Of a DNA stretch of 64,000 bases, positions 1-10,608 are shown one piece after another (positions within the stretch are counted from its first letter, which is position 1; every line of letters begins with the position of its first letter). The notes below the pieces were generated by a model, which saw only the letters and a list, made by a program, of their open reading frames with translations, made no database searches and had not been told where the DNA came from. The position numbers and the translations under genes were made by a program. Source of the stretch: Pseudomonas sp. GV085 (GTDB lineage Bacteria; Pseudomonadota; Gammaproteobacteria; Pseudomonadales; Pseudomonadaceae); assembly GCF_003050925.1 (NCBI RefSeq), contig NZ_QAOV01000005.1, forward strand, positions 1 through 64,000, given 5' to 3'.

Positions 1-35
1 ACTTGCGCTTCAGATCTCTCGTCAGCGGGAGGCGA
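1..35 (-). other. Start of an rRNA-type leader (leaves window)
   Basis: This edge segment lies directly downstream of a consensus promoter on the minus strand. The bases after the -10 are GC-rich (TCGCCTCCCGC), as in promoters of stable RNA under stringent control. In Pseudomonas an rRNA operon follows tyrS, so this is probably the start of a 16S rRNA precursor, but no rRNA sequence is inside the window. Confidence 0.5.
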
Positions 36-63
36 ATTCTACAGCGTTACACGCTGCTGTCAA
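36..63 (-). promoter_or_regulatory. rRNA-type sigma70 promoter, proximal copy
   Basis: On the minus strand a perfect -35 TTGACA (63-58) and a -10 TAGAAT (41-36) are separated by 16 bp. An A-rich tract just upstream (AGTTGAAAAAGAGGTG) looks like an UP element and the discriminator is GC-rich. These are hallmarks of rrn promoters. It fires leftwards out of the window. Confidence 0.8.
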
Positions 64-181
64 CACCTCTTTTTCAACTCCCTTTTGGCTTCGATAACCT
101 GAAGCAACCTGCTGCCGAAAACTGCGTAACTCATTGTTTACCAAGGAGTTTTCCGCTTCGACTGCGCCGGAAGTGGGGCGA

Positions 182-209
182 ATTATAGGCTTCTAAAATT
201 CGCCGTCAA
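182..209 (-). promoter_or_regulatory. rRNA-type sigma70 promoter, distal copy
   Basis: A second minus-strand promoter has -35 TTGACG (209-204), a 16-bp spacer and a perfect -10 TATAAT (187-182), followed by the GC-rich TCGCCCCACTTCCGG. It begins 15 bp beyond the tyrS stop codon and points the same way as the copy at 36-63, giving a tandem P1/P2 pair. Confidence 0.75.
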
Positions 210-224
210 CCCTTTATTTCAGCC

Positions 225-1424
225 TTATTCGGATTTGAGCGTAATACGCGCAAATGCCTTCTTCCCGGCCTGGCAAACATGGGTCGCGCCCAGTGCATAT
301 ATAAAGGTGCGATCGACAACCTCACCGTCTATACGCACACCACCGGAACCCAGGAGATCCCGCGCCACCGCCGAGTTCTTAACCAGCCCTGCTTTATTAA
401 GGACAGCAGCGATCGGCATATCCTCGACAGCAGTCAATTCGATTTCCGGCAGATCTTCCGGCAGCTCGCCATCTTTCATGCGGTTACCGGCAGCACGATG
501 AGCACTGGCCGCAGCCTCCTCACCATGGAAACGCGCAACGATCTCTTCAGCCAGCTTGATCTTGATATCGCGCGGATTGGCACCCGCCTCTACATCAGCG
601 CGGAACGCATTGATCTCATCCATGGAGCGGAAGCTGAGCAACTCGAAGTAGCGCCACATCAGCACATCCGGAATGGAAACCAGCTTGCCGTACATCACAC
701 CCGGCGCTTCCTGGATACCGACGTAGTTGCCCAGGGATTTGGACATTTTCTTAACGCCGTCCAGACCTTCAAGCAGCGGCATGGTCAAAATGCACTGGGC
801 TTCCTGACCATAACCACGCTGCAGCTCACGCCCCATCAGCAAGTTGAACTTCTGATCAGTACCACCGAGCTCGACATCTGCGCGCAGAGCTACCGAGTCG
901 TAACCCTGAACCAGCGGATAAAGGAACTCATGAATGGCGATTGGCTGATTGGTTGTGTAGCGCTTGTCGAAGTCATCGCGCTCGAGCATGCGAGCCACGG
1001 TGTACTGCGAAGTCAGGCGAATGAAGTCGGCCGGCCCCATCTGATCCATCCAGGTGGAGTTGAATGCCACTTCGGTCTTTGCCGGGTCCAGAATCTTGAA
1101 GACCTGAGTCTTGTAGGTCTCGGCATTCTCGAGGACCTGCTCACGAGTGAGCGGCGGGCGCGTGGCACTCTTACCGCTCGGATCGCCGATCATCCCGGTG
1201 AAGTCGCCTATAAGGAAGATCACCTGATGCCCCAGCTCCTGGAACTGGCGCAGCTTATTGATAAGCACGGTGTGACCCAAGTGCAGATCCGGAGCCGTTG
1301 GATCGAAGCCCGCCTTAATACGTAGCGGTTGGCCACGCTTGAGCTTTTCAATCAGCTCGGACTCGACCAACAGTTCTTCCGCACCACGTTTGATCAGCGC
1401 TAGCTGCTCTTCAACCGACTTCAT
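225..1424 (-). CDS. tyrS: Tyrosine--tRNA ligase
   Basis: Class I aminoacyl-tRNA synthetase that charges tRNA-Tyr in the cytoplasm. The protein is 399 aa. The HIGH motif appears as HLGH at residues 48-51 (context DLHLGH), the KMSKS loop is intact (KKMSKSLGN), and the C-terminus carries an S4-like RNA-binding segment ([15 protein letters not shown]). The open frame extends 21 codons further upstream, but those residues do not resemble TyrRS and the ATG at 1424 gives the usual Pseudomonas N-terminus MKSVEEQ. Downstream are tandem rRNA-type promoters; the gene upstream is divergent. Confidence 0.96.
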   Translation of the reverse strand: MKSVEEQLALIKRGAEELLVESELIEKLKRGQPLRIKAGFDPTAPDLHLGHTVLINKLRQFQELGHQVIFLIGDFTGMIGDPSGKSATRPPLTREQVLENAETYKTQVFKILDPAKTEVAFNSTWMDQMGPADFIRLTSQYTVARMLERDDFDKRYTTNQPIAIHEFLYPLVQGYDSVALRADVELGGTDQKFNLLMGRELQRGYGQEAQCILTMPLLEGLDGVKKMSKSLGNYVGIQEAPGVMYGKLVSIPDVLMWRYFELLSFRSMDEINAFRADVEAGANPRDIKIKLAEEIVARFHGEEAAASAHRAAGNRMKDGELPEDLPEIELTAVEDMPIAAVLNKAGLVKNSAVARDLLGSGGVRIDGEVVDRTFIYALGATHVCQAGKKAFARITLKSE

Positions 1425-1635
1425 AACAGACCCGCAAGGCTCAGATTCAAAGGGAACCAACCATACAAGATCGCGCGTCAAATACAAGGTTTGCCCGGCG
1501 CACGGACGCCAATCCGCAGACAGAGTGCCTGCGGACTTGCTTCAGAGATGATTTGGTTATATTTTATACAGTTATTTCATCTTCATCATGTCATTCATCT
1601 TTTCCAATTCATCTTTTTCAAAGTCAAAACCACTT

Positions 1636-3072
1636 ATGACCACAGAATCGTCTAAAGCGCCGCCGCTTTACCCGAAGACCCACTTGCTTGCCGCAAGTGG
1701 CATCGCCGCCCTTCTCAGCCTGGCGCTTCTGGTATTCCCTTCCAGCGATGTCGAAGCCAAAAAGACAACCCTGAGTCTTGAACTGGAAAGTCCTGCTGAA
1801 CAACTGACACAAGATCAAGACGCTGCTGACGCCGTTCAAGCCACAAATGAACCAGCAACCTCCCCCTTCGCGCAGATCGACAACAGCGCCGAAGACACCC
1901 AGGAAACCGCTCAAGCCGAACCTGCGCCTGCACCTGCACCTGCGCCGGTCGTCGAAGAAAAGAAGCCGGCCAGCCACAGGGAAGTGATCGTCACCAAGGG
2001 TGACACCCTCTCTACACTGTTCGAGAAGGTCGGCCTCCCAGCCACCTCGGTGCGTGAAATACTGGCCAGCGACAAGCAGGCCAAGCAGTTCAGCCAGCTC
2101 AAGCACGGGCAAAAACTCGAATTCGAACTGAGTCCTGACGGCCAGTTGACCAACCTGCACAGCAAGCTCAACGATCTCGAAAGCATCAGCCTGACCAGGA
2201 ACGACAAGGGCTACACCTTCAATCGCATTACCGCCAAACCGATCGTGCGCTCGGCTTACGTTCATGGCGTGATCAACAGCTCACTGTCGCAGTCCGCGGC
2301 CCGAGCGGGCCTGTCTCACAGCCTGACCATGGACATGGCCAGTGTGTTTGGCTACGACGTGGACTTCGCCCAGGATATTCGCCAGGGCGACGAGTTCGAC
2401 GTGATCTACGAGCAGAAGGTGGTCAACGGCAAGGCCGTCGGCACTGGCCCGATCCTGTCGGCGCGTTTCACCAACCGCGGCAAGACCTACACCGCCGTGC
2501 GCTACACCAACAAACAAGGCAACAGCAGCTACTACACCGCTGACGGCAACAGCATGCGCAAGGCGTTCATCCGCACACCGGTGGACTTCGCCCGTATCAG
2601 CTCGAAATTTTCCATGGGCCGCAAACACCCGATCCTGAACAAGATCCGCGCCCATAAAGGCGTCGACTACGCAGCACCGCGCGGCACGCCGATCAAGGCA
2701 GCCGGTGATGGCAAGGTCTTGCTGGCCGGTCGCCGTGGTGGCTACGGCAATACCGTGGTCCTCCAGCACGGCAATACCTACACTACGCTCTATGGCCACA
2801 TGCAAGGCTTCGCCAAAGGCGTGAAGACTGGCGGCACGGTGAAACAGGGCCAGGTGATTGGCTATATCGGCACCACCGGTCTCTCCACCGGGCCGCACCT
2901 GCACTATGAGTTCCAGGTCAATGGTGTGCACGTCGACCCGTTGGGCCAGAAACTGCCAATGGCCGATCCGATTGCCAAGGCGGAACGCCCACGCTTCCTC
3001 GCCCAAAGCCAGCCACTGATGGCGCGCATGGAACAGGAAAAAGCCACTCTGCTGGCTTCGAGCAAGCGCTAA
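1636..3072 (+). CDS. M23 family murein endopeptidase (MepM-like)
   Basis: Probable periplasmic DD-endopeptidase that cuts peptidoglycan cross-links during wall growth. The 478-aa protein has one N-terminal membrane or signal segment (LLAASGIAALLSLALLVF), a Pro/Ala-rich linker (EPAPAPAPAPVVEE), a LysM/OapA-like domain (about 115-165, VTKGDTLSTLFEKVGL) and a C-terminal LytM/M23 domain. Zinc ligands are visible as HKGVD (His340, Asp344) and HLH (421-423). I chose the ATG at 1636; an in-frame ATG at 1588 would add 16 polar residues before the membrane segment. The stop is 3 bases before anmK, suggesting co-transcription of two murein-related genes. Confidence 0.88.
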   Translation: MTTESSKAPPLYPKTHLLAASGIAALLSLALLVFPSSDVEAKKTTLSLELESPAEQLTQDQDAADAVQATNEPATSPFAQIDNSAEDTQETAQAEPAPAPAPAPVVEEKKPASHREVIVTKGDTLSTLFEKVGLPATSVREILASDKQAKQFSQLKHGQKLEFELSPDGQLTNLHSKLNDLESISLTRNDKGYTFNRITAKPIVRSAYVHGVINSSLSQSAARAGLSHSLTMDMASVFGYDVDFAQDIRQGDEFDVIYEQKVVNGKAVGTGPILSARFTNRGKTYTAVRYTNKQGNSSYYTADGNSMRKAFIRTPVDFARISSKFSMGRKHPILNKIRAHKGVDYAAPRGTPIKAAGDGKVLLAGRRGGYGNTVVLQHGNTYTTLYGHMQGFAKGVKTGGTVKQGQVIGYIGTTGLSTGPHLHYEFQVNGVHVDPLGQKLPMADPIAKAERPRFLAQSQPLMARMEQEKATLLASSKR

Positions 3073-4167
<1,095 letters not shown>

Positions 4168-4183
4168 ATCCTCCACACAGCAA

Positions 4184-4215
4184 AACGCCGCAAGACCCTG
4201 GGGTCGTGCGGCGTT
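4184..4215. terminator. Hairpin terminator between anmK and erpA
   Basis: A 9-bp stem AACGCCGCA/TGCGGCGTT encloses a second GACCC/GGGTC stem. Read on the minus strand the stem is followed by TTTTGC, so it best serves erpA, and it may also stop anmK transcription. Confidence 0.7.
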
Positions 4216-4235
4216 CTGTGAAACAGGTGCGCTGA

Positions 4236-4586
4236 TCAGATCGAAAACGAAGAACCGCAGCCACAGGTGGTGGTCGCATTCGGGTTCTTGATGACGAAAC
4301 GCGAACCTTCCAGACCTTCCTGGTAGTCCACCTCGGCACCCGCCAGGTACTGGAAGCTCATCGGATCGACCACCAGACTCACACCTTCGCGCTCGACGAT
4401 GGTGTCGTCATCGGCCACTTCTTCATCGAAGGTGAAGCCGTACTGAAAACCTGAACAACCGCCGCCCGTAACGAATACGCGCAGCTTCAAGCGATCATTC
4501 CCCTCTTCATCGACCAGGCTCTTCACCTTGTGCGCGGCACCGTGGGTGAATTGCAAAGCCGTGGGGGTGAAGGATTCGACGCTCAT
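4236..4586 (-). CDS. erpA: Iron-sulfur cluster insertion protein ErpA
   Basis: A-type carrier that delivers Fe-S clusters to apoproteins, notably for isoprenoid synthesis. The 116-aa length matches ErpA exactly when translation starts at the ATG at 4586 (MSVESFTP), which is preceded by GGGAGATAG; the frame continues 10 codons further upstream without support. The three conserved cysteines are present: [11 protein letters not shown] and the C-terminal CGCGSSF. It is convergent with anmK and divides it from argC. Confidence 0.95.
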   Translation of the reverse strand: MSVESFTPTALQFTHGAAHKVKSLVDEEGNDRLKLRVFVTGGGCSGFQYGFTFDEEVADDDTIVEREGVSLVVDPMSFQYLAGAEVDYQEGLEGSRFVIKNPNATTTCGCGSSFSI

Positions 4587-4710
4587 GCTGACTATCTCCC
4601 GGCGTAACGCCGTCATATTGCGTGATGACGCGCATTATCCGCTTCTCCTAGAAAAGCGGTCAACTATTGTTATGGTATATCAACCACTCCAATCGCCGGC
4701 CCGAAATGCA

Positions 4711-4735
4711 AAAAGGCCCGTCAGACGGGCCTTTT
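4711..4735 (-). terminator. Rho-independent terminator of argC
   Basis: A 10-bp stem AAAAGGCCCG/CGGGCCTTTT with a 5-base loop sits 18 bp past the argC stop. On the minus strand it ends in a run of T residues. Confidence 0.85.
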
Positions 4736-4752
4736 GCTGTACGCGATAAACC

Positions 4753-5787
4753 TTACGGCAGCATGCCTGCGTGGGACAGGCCCAGACGCTCATCCAGCCC
4801 GAACAGAATGTTCATGTTCTGCACGGCCTGACCCGACGCTCCCTTGACCAGGTTGTCGATCACCGACAACACAACCACCAGGTCGCCGTCTTGCGGACGA
4901 TGCACCGCGATACGGCAAACATTGGCACCACGCACGCTACGCGTCTCCGGGTGGCTGCCGGCAGGCATCACATCGACGAACGGTTCGTTGGCATAACGCT
5001 TTTCAAACAGCGCCTGCAGATCCACCGAGCGATCAACAACGGTTGCATAGAGCGTGGAATGAATGCCACGAATCATCGGAGTCAGGTGCGGAACGAAGGT
5101 CAGGCCGACGTCCTTGCCTGCTGCACGACGCAGGCCCTGGCGGATTTCCGGCAAATGACGGTGCCCTTTGACCGCATAGGCCTTCATGCTTTCCGATGTC
5201 TCGGAGTACAGCGAGCCTACGGAAGCACCACGACCGGCGCCGCTGACACCGGATTTGCAGTCAGCAATCAGATGCGCAGTATCGGCAAGGCCGGCTTCGA
5301 GCAATGGCAGGAAACCCAATTGCGTTGCAGTCGGGTAGCAGCCCGGCACGGCAATCAGTCGCGCTTTCTTGATCTGCTCGCGATTGACTTCCGGCAAGCC
5401 ATAGACCGCCTCATCCAGCAACTGCGGTGCACCGTGCGGCTGACCGTACCACTTGGCCCATTCATCCGCGTCTTGCAATCGGAAGTCGGCCGACAGGTCG
5501 ATGACCTTGGTCCCGGCCGCCAGCAGTTCGCCCGCCAGGGCATGGGCAACACCGTGCGGTGTGGCGAAGAACACCACATCGCAGGCACCCAGGGTCTTGA
5601 TGTCCGGAACGCTGAACGCCAGGCCGTCGTAGTGCCCTCGCAGGTTCGGGTACATGTCGGCCACGGCCAGGCCAGCCTCGGATCGGGAAGTGATGACAAC
5701 CACCTCAGCCTGCGGATGTTGCGCCAACAGACGCAGCAGTTCGACACCAGTGTAACCCGTGCCGCCGACGATACCGACCTTGACCAT
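4753..5787 (-). CDS. argC: N-acetyl-gamma-glutamyl-phosphate reductase
   Basis: Third step of arginine synthesis: NADPH-dependent reduction of N-acetylglutamyl phosphate to the semialdehyde. The 344-aa protein opens with the Rossmann motif [17 protein letters not shown] and has the catalytic cysteine in [12 protein letters not shown]. Start at 5787 gives MVKVGIVGG and has GGGCAGG upstream; the longer open frame adds 24 unrelated residues. Type 1 ArgC by length. It has its own terminator and is divergent from hemJ. Confidence 0.95.
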   Translation of the reverse strand: MVKVGIVGGTGYTGVELLRLLAQHPQAEVVVITSRSEAGLAVADMYPNLRGHYDGLAFSVPDIKTLGACDVVFFATPHGVAHALAGELLAAGTKVIDLSADFRLQDADEWAKWYGQPHGAPQLLDEAVYGLPEVNREQIKKARLIAVPGCYPTATQLGFLPLLEAGLADTAHLIADCKSGVSGAGRGASVGSLYSETSESMKAYAVKGHRHLPEIRQGLRRAAGKDVGLTFVPHLTPMIRGIHSTLYATVVDRSVDLQALFEKRYANEPFVDVMPAGSHPETRSVRGANVCRIAVHRPQDGDLVVVLSVIDNLVKGASGQAVQNMNILFGLDERLGLSHAGMLP

Positions 5788-5921
5788 AAACCTGCCCTCA
5801 ACGAACCCACTGGAAAGCCGTCGATAATAGGGGCCGCGCGCGCCTGCGACAACCGCCAAGGTGACGTGCGGACGCTCAAGCCTCTATATTCCCAGTACCG
5901 TGAATTGGGGAATAACTAAAA

Positions 5922-6353
5922 ATGCTCTATCTGTGGCTCAAAGCGCTTCACATCATCAGCGTCGTGTGCTGGTTTGCCGGCCTGTTCTACCTGCCACGAC
6001 TGTTCGTTTATCACGCACAAAGTGAAGACACGATCAGCAAGGAACGCTTCAGCGTCATGGAACGCAAGCTGTACCGCGGCATCATGGGGCCAGCAATGAT
6101 CGCTACGCTGATCTTCGGCGGCTGGTTGATCAGCCTCAACCCCAGCGCCTACTTCACTCAGGGTGGCTGGATGCACGCCAAGCTGACACTGGTGGTGATT
6201 CTGATCGGCTACCACCACATGTGTGGCGCGCAGGTAAAACGTTTTGCCCGTGGCGAGAACACCCGCAGCCATGTCTTTTATCGCTGGTTCAATGAAGTGC
6301 CGGTTCTGATATTGCTGGCTATCGTAATTCTGGTCGTCGTTCGACCGTTCTAA
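5922..6353 (+). CDS. hemJ: Protoporphyrinogen IX oxidase HemJ
   Basis: Inner-membrane enzyme of haem synthesis that oxidises protoporphyrinogen IX. The 143-aa protein has four hydrophobic helices (about 1-25, 55-75, 85-103, 120-140) and the family histidines in KALHIISVVCWFAGLFYLPRL and GYHHMCGAQ. Length and layout match the HemJ (UPF0093) family, which replaces HemG/HemY in many Proteobacteria. It is the first of a run of rightward genes. Confidence 0.88.
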   Translation: MLYLWLKALHIISVVCWFAGLFYLPRLFVYHAQSEDTISKERFSVMERKLYRGIMGPAMIATLIFGGWLISLNPSAYFTQGGWMHAKLTLVVILIGYHHMCGAQVKRFARGENTRSHVFYRWFNEVPVLILLAIVILVVVRPF

Positions 6354-6386
6354 ATCCAACAGGCACAACTCACCGGGGTACTTCCA

Positions 6387-7355
6387 ATGTCGCTGCCCGC
6401 TCTGCTTGAACAACGTTTGCGTCTGCCCGTGGTGGTGGCGCCGATGTTCCTGATTTCCAATCCGCAATTGGTACTCGCCTGTTGTCGCCAGGGCGTGGTC
6501 GGCAGCTTCCCGGCGCTGAACCAGCGCGAAAGCAGCGGTTTCAAGGCCTGGCTGGAAGAAATCGAAGCCGGGCTGGCGACACTGGAAAACCCCGCGCCTT
6601 ATGCCGTAAACCTGATCGTCCATAACAGCAATCCTCGTTTACAGGCGGATCTACAGATCTGCGTCGAACACAAAGTACCGATCGTGATCACCAGCCTCGG
6701 TGCCGTAAAAGAACTGGTCGACGCGGTGCACAGCTACGGCGGCCTGGTGTTCCATGACGTGACAACTCGTCGTCATGCCGAGAAAGCGGCCGAAGCCGGC
6801 GTGGATGGTTTGATCGCTGTGGCTGCCGGGGCCGGTGGCCACGCAGGGACCTGGAGCCCGTTCTCGCTGATTGCCGAAATCCGCCAGTTTTTCGACAAGA
6901 CCTTGTTGCTGGCCGGCTGCTTGAACCACGGCCACGAAATTCTTGCCGCCCAACTGCTCGGCGCGGATTTGGCCTACTTTGGTACACGATTTATCGGCAC
7001 AACCGAAAGTCACGCACCTGACGCCTACAAAGAAATGCTGCTGACATCCAAAGCGGCAGACATCATCCATACTCCAGCCGTATCAGGTGTCCCCGCGAGC
7101 TTCATGCGCCAGAGTCTGGAAGCAGCCGGTTTCGACATGGCCGCCTTGCAAGGCAAGGGCGAGATCAACTTCGGCTCCAAGCTCAAACCCGTGAGCGATG
7201 AGGCCAAAGCCTGGAAAACCGTTTGGTCTGCAGGCCAGGGAGTGGGAGAAATCGAGGACTTGCCGAGCGTCGAGCAGTTGATTGCACGTCTCGACTCGGA
7301 GTACCGCAAAGCCCTGGAACAGGCTGCCCAGTTGACCAAACGCTGGCCGAGCTGA
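6387..7355 (+). CDS. Nitronate monooxygenase family flavoprotein
   Basis: FMN-dependent TIM-barrel enzyme of the 2-nitropropane dioxygenase family, which oxidises toxic alkyl nitronates. In the 322-aa protein the FMN-binding start PVVVAPMFLISNP, the catalytic histidine stretch GAGGHAGTWSPF and the phosphate loop GADLAYFGTRFIGT are visible. The real substrate cannot be read from the sequence; some members are enoyl reductases (FabK-like). It begins 33 bp after hemJ. Confidence 0.85.
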   Translation: MSLPALLEQRLRLPVVVAPMFLISNPQLVLACCRQGVVGSFPALNQRESSGFKAWLEEIEAGLATLENPAPYAVNLIVHNSNPRLQADLQICVEHKVPIVITSLGAVKELVDAVHSYGGLVFHDVTTRRHAEKAAEAGVDGLIAVAAGAGGHAGTWSPFSLIAEIRQFFDKTLLLAGCLNHGHEILAAQLLGADLAYFGTRFIGTTESHAPDAYKEMLLTSKAADIIHTPAVSGVPASFMRQSLEAAGFDMAALQGKGEINFGSKLKPVSDEAKAWKTVWSAGQGVGEIEDLPSVEQLIARLDSEYRKALEQAAQLTKRWPS

Positions 7356-7448
7356 CAGCAAACCTTGGCCAGTCTTGCCCGGCTGGCCTTACTCTCGCCC
7401 GGGCACAACATTCTTCTTTCAACCTCTCGCGACAAGGATGCTTCGCAC

Positions 7449-8414
7449 ATGGGCGAAAATCATTTCAAGATCGTATTCGAGGGCGCCTTGCTGCCCGGTG
7501 TCGACATCACCACGGCAAAGCTCAATCTCGCTGAGTTGTTCAAAAGCGATGTCACGGCCATCGAGCGCCTGTTCACCGGGCGTCCGGTAGCGCTCAAACG
7601 CAACCTGTCGCAAGCCGATGCCCAGACCTATCTCCAGGCGCTGAGCAAAACCGGTATCGACGCCCGCATCGAAGCCGAGACGCCGATCGTGCTGAACCTC
7701 GCCGACGTTCACGACCACACCTCGGCCAGTAGCCAGGCTGCCCAGGCAGATCCGCAGTTCCCTTACGCGCCGCCTCGCGCCCCCGTCGGCGAAGCCGTGG
7801 CGGAATTCGCCACGCTCAAGCCATTCAGTTTCGATGGCCGTATCGGGCGCTTGCGTTACCTCGCCTGGACGCTGGTGCTGTCAACTGTGCTCCTGGCCGT
7901 TTGCGGGGTGTTTGCCTTAGTCGCCTTGGCTCTCATCGGCGCGAATTCGACCGCCGGCCTGATATTGGGCAGCTTGCTGGCCTTGATCCTCTTCGCCGGA
8001 TTTGTATTCGTCAGCATCCAGATCACCGTTCAACGCTTGCACGATGTCGGCTGGTCCGGCTGGCTGTGGCTGCTGAACCTGGTGCCATTTGTTGGCAGTT
8101 TCTTTCCGTTCGTGATCATGGTCGTACCGGGCAACGACACTGCCAACCGCTACGGCCCGCCGCCTCCGCCGAACAGTACCGCGGTCAAGGTATTGTCTTC
8201 GCTGTGGCTGATCGTTATCGCGCTGGTTCTGTTCGGCTCGCTGGCCGGTGGTCTCACGGCGATACGGGAAGGATACGAAAACGCCGCGCAGAGCAGCTAC
8301 GAAAGCAGTTCGGTCACCACCGATGAAATCGACGTCGAGGTCGAACCGGTGCCAAATTCCACCAACGATGCAGCCGAAGAGGCCCAGCCCCCTGTAGACT
8401 CTGCGAAAGAATGA
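7449..8414 (+). CDS. DUF805 domain membrane protein
   Basis: Uncharacterised inner-membrane protein, 321 aa. Residues 1-115 form a soluble N-terminal part (GENHFKIVFEGALLPG), reminiscent of domains found in front of other Pseudomonas DUF805 proteins. Residues from about 120 form the DUF805 core, which begins FSFDGRIGRLRY and has about four hydrophobic helices, with the typical QRLHDVGWSGW between helices. The C-terminus is acidic. I placed the start at 7449, after AAGGATG; the frame is open from 7365. No function can be assigned. Confidence 0.8.
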   Translation: MGENHFKIVFEGALLPGVDITTAKLNLAELFKSDVTAIERLFTGRPVALKRNLSQADAQTYLQALSKTGIDARIEAETPIVLNLADVHDHTSASSQAAQADPQFPYAPPRAPVGEAVAEFATLKPFSFDGRIGRLRYLAWTLVLSTVLLAVCGVFALVALALIGANSTAGLILGSLLALILFAGFVFVSIQITVQRLHDVGWSGWLWLLNLVPFVGSFFPFVIMVVPGNDTANRYGPPPPPNSTAVKVLSSLWLIVIALVLFGSLAGGLTAIREGYENAAQSSYESSSVTTDEIDVEVEPVPNSTNDAAEEAQPPVDSAKE

Positions 8415-8475
8415 ACAGCGCTCCTGGCCCGTGACACCTGCGTCGCGGCGCGGAGCTGTTGCGATGGAGAACTGC

Positions 8476-9264
8476 ATGACCCGTTACGCTCTGATCACTG
8501 GCGCCTCCAGCGGCATCGGCCTGGCAATGGCCGAAGCGCTGGCCCGGCGCGGCCGCAGCCTGATTCTGGTGGCCCGCCAACGTGATCAGCTGGAAAGTAT
8601 TGCGATTGAACTGACCCAAAGGTTCGGCGTGGAAGTGTTGTTCCGTGCCTGTGACCTGGGCGAACCGCTACGCTTGTCCGGGTTCCTGCTGGAGCTGGAA
8701 GAAGGCGACAGGCAGATCGATCTGCTGGTCAACTGCGCCGGTATCGGCACCTGCGGCCCGTTTCTGGCCCAGGACTGGATGACCGAGCAAGACCTGATTG
8801 AAGTGAACATCCTCGCCCTTACCCGCCTGTGCCACGCCATCGGCAACAGCATGGCCCTGCAAGGCGGCGGGCAGATTCTGAATGTGGCCTCGGTGGCAGC
8901 GTTTCAGCCGGGGCCGTGGATGAGCACCTATTACGCCAGCAAGGCGTATGTGCTGCACTTTTCCGAAGGATTGCGCGTCGAGCTGAAAAAGTGTGCGATC
9001 AAGGTTTCGGTGCTCTGCCCCGGACCGACCCGCACGGCGTTTTTCCGTACCGCACAACTCGATAGCGACAAACTGGCCAACAGCAAACTGCTGATGAGCT
9101 CCGAGGAAGTGGCGCTCTACACCGTGCGCGCACTGGAAAAGAATAAAGCGATCATTATTCCCGGGCGGCGCAACCGCTGGTTCGTCTTCCTGCCGCGGCT
9201 CGGCTCGCGCTGGCTGACTCGCACCATCGCCGGCATGATCAACAAGGCGTACTGCCCGCGCTGA
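8476..9264 (+). CDS. Short-chain dehydrogenase/reductase
   Basis: NAD(P)-dependent oxidoreductase of the classical SDR type, 262 aa. The cofactor motif TGASSGIG is near residue 8, NCAGIG follows the fourth strand, and the active site YYASKAY has the Tyr and Lys in YxxxK spacing. The ATG at 8476 has GGAGA six bases upstream, so I preferred it to the in-frame ATG at 8464. The substrate is unknown; it follows the DUF805 gene on the same strand. Confidence 0.85.
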   Translation: MTRYALITGASSGIGLAMAEALARRGRSLILVARQRDQLESIAIELTQRFGVEVLFRACDLGEPLRLSGFLLELEEGDRQIDLLVNCAGIGTCGPFLAQDWMTEQDLIEVNILALTRLCHAIGNSMALQGGGQILNVASVAAFQPGPWMSTYYASKAYVLHFSEGLRVELKKCAIKVSVLCPGPTRTAFFRTAQLDSDKLANSKLLMSSEEVALYTVRALEKNKAIIIPGRRNRWFVFLPRLGSRWLTRTIAGMINKAYCPR

Positions 9265-9344
9265 TCCAACTCAAGGTAAAAGGCTGGGCGCAGGCATACG
9301 CCATGAGTACACTCAGCCCAGCCCAAACAACGGAGAAAACAGCT

Positions 9345-9683
9345 GTGGATACTCTGTTCACCAAGATTATCAACCGGGAAATCCCGGCGAAGATCATTTA
9401 CGAGGACGACCAGGTACTGGCCTTCCACGACATTGCCCCACAGGCACCGGTACATTTTCTGGTGGTCCCGAAGAAACCGGTTCGCACCTTGAACGACCTG
9501 ACCGAGGACGACAAGGCGCTGGCCGGGCATATTCTGTTCACCGCGCAGCGTCTGGCTCTGGAACTGGGCTGCGAAAAAGGTTTCCGCGTCGTCATGAACT
9601 GCAATGAAGAAGGCGGGCAAACCGTCTATCACATTCATATGCACGTGCTGGGTCAGCGCCAGATGCACTGGCCGCCGGGCTGA
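9345..9683 (+). CDS. HIT family purine nucleoside phosphoramidase
   Basis: Histidine-triad protein of the HinT branch, which hydrolyses AMP-lysine type phosphoramidates. The triad HIHMHVLG is near the C-terminus. A GTG start at 9345 with ACGGAGAA nine bases upstream gives 112 aa and the usual N-terminus [21 protein letters not shown]; an ATG at 9303 would add 14 residues that look non-conserved. It sits between the SDR gene and coq7. Confidence 0.88.
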   Translation: MDTLFTKIINREIPAKIIYEDDQVLAFHDIAPQAPVHFLVVPKKPVRTLNDLTEDDKALAGHILFTAQRLALELGCEKGFRVVMNCNEEGGQTVYHIHMHVLGQRQMHWPPG

Positions 9684-9695
9684 GCATAGGTTCTC

Positions 9696-9770
9696 AAAAG
9701 ATCGCAGCCTTCGGCAGCTCCTATGTGTATCGCGAACCTCTGTAGGAGCTGCCGAAGGCTGCGATCTTTT
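9696..9770. repeat. REP pair, GATCGCAGCC type
   Basis: Two perfectly complementary 28-bp arms (9696-9723 and 9743-9770) with the core CAGCCTTCGGCAGCTCCTA enclose 19 bp. The same repeat type recurs after cca at 48.4 kb. It could form a strong hairpin in the transcript between the HIT gene and coq7. Confidence 0.85.
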
Positions 9771-9843
9771 GATCTTGACCCAGCGCAAACCTTCCCTGGC
9801 CGATTGGGTTAAACTGGCCGCCGAGATTCCTCCGGAGGTCAGC

Positions 9844-10491
9844 ATGACTACCCAACGTCACTACTCGCCAATCGACCGCCTTCTGCTGCAAGCCGATGCC
9901 GCGATGCGCACCTTGCTGCCCTTCAGCGGCCAGCCGTACCGTCCGTCGCCCGCCATCGTGCAGCCGGATGCGAAAATGAGCGATGAAGACACGCGCCATG
10001 TTGCCGGCCTGATGCGCATCAACCACACCGGCGAAGTCTGCGCCCAGGCGCTGTATCAGGGGCAAGCGCTGACCGCCAAGCTGCCGCAAGTGCGTGCCGC
10101 GATGGAGCATGCCGCCGAAGAAGAGATCGATCACCTGGTCTGGTGCGAACAACGCATCCATCAACTGGGTAGCCACACCAGCATCCTCAATCCGCTGTTT
10201 TATGGCATGTCTTTCGGGATTGGCGCGGTGGCCGGCCTGATCAGCGATAAAGTCAGCCTGGGGTTCGTGGCGGCAACGGAAGACCAGGTGTGCAAACACC
10301 TGAACGAACATCTGGAGCAATTGCCGGCCGAGGATGAAAAATCCCGGGCGATTCTTGAGCAGATGCGCATCGATGAAGAACAGCATGCCGAAAGTGCGCT
10401 GGAGGCTGGCGGTTTCCGGTTTCCGGCACCGGTGAAATTCGGGATGAGCCTGATGGCCAAGGTGATGACCAAGAGTACTTATCGGATCTGA
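9844..10491 (+). CDS. coq7: Demethoxyubiquinone hydroxylase
   Basis: Di-iron membrane-associated monooxygenase that adds the C6 hydroxyl in ubiquinone synthesis. The 215-aa protein shows the ligand motifs of the Coq7/CLK-1 ferritin-like bundle: [32 protein letters not shown] and [12 protein letters not shown] strong CCGGAGGTC ribosome binding site fixes the start at 9844, although the frame is open from 9604. It converges on speD with a shared terminator. Confidence 0.94.
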   Translation: MTTQRHYSPIDRLLLQADAAMRTLLPFSGQPYRPSPAIVQPDAKMSDEDTRHVAGLMRINHTGEVCAQALYQGQALTAKLPQVRAAMEHAAEEEIDHLVWCEQRIHQLGSHTSILNPLFYGMSFGIGAVAGLISDKVSLGFVAATEDQVCKHLNEHLEQLPAEDEKSRAILEQMRIDEEQHAESALEAGGFRFPAPVKFGMSLMAKVMTKSTYRI

Positions 10492-10559
10492 TCTTTCGGT
10501 TGCCTGGCAGGGCCTCTTCGCGGGCAAGCCAACGCCCACAGTGAATGCATTCCGGCAAT

Positions 10560-10595
10560 AAAAAAGGCGACTACCGTGAGGGAGTCGCCTTTTTT
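10560..10595. terminator. Bidirectional terminator between coq7 and speD
   Basis: Arms AAAAAAGGCGACT (10560-10572) and AGTCGCCTTTTTT (10583-10595) form a 13-bp stem flanked by A and T runs, so it can stop transcription from both sides. Confidence 0.92.
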
Positions 10596-10608
10596 GTGTC
10601 CGAGAATC

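Noticed and set aside
3..188. Open frame of 61 codons at the left edge
   Set aside because: It runs through the rRNA-type promoters in the opposite direction, has no ribosome binding site and no recognisable motif.
279..1325. Long open frame opposite tyrS
   Set aside because: Shadow of tyrS in an antisense frame; the tyrS motifs on the minus strand are decisive.
9696..9770. Possible CRISPR or attenuator hairpin
   Set aside because: The palindrome recurs elsewhere as paired inverted units without regular spacers, so it is a REP element.
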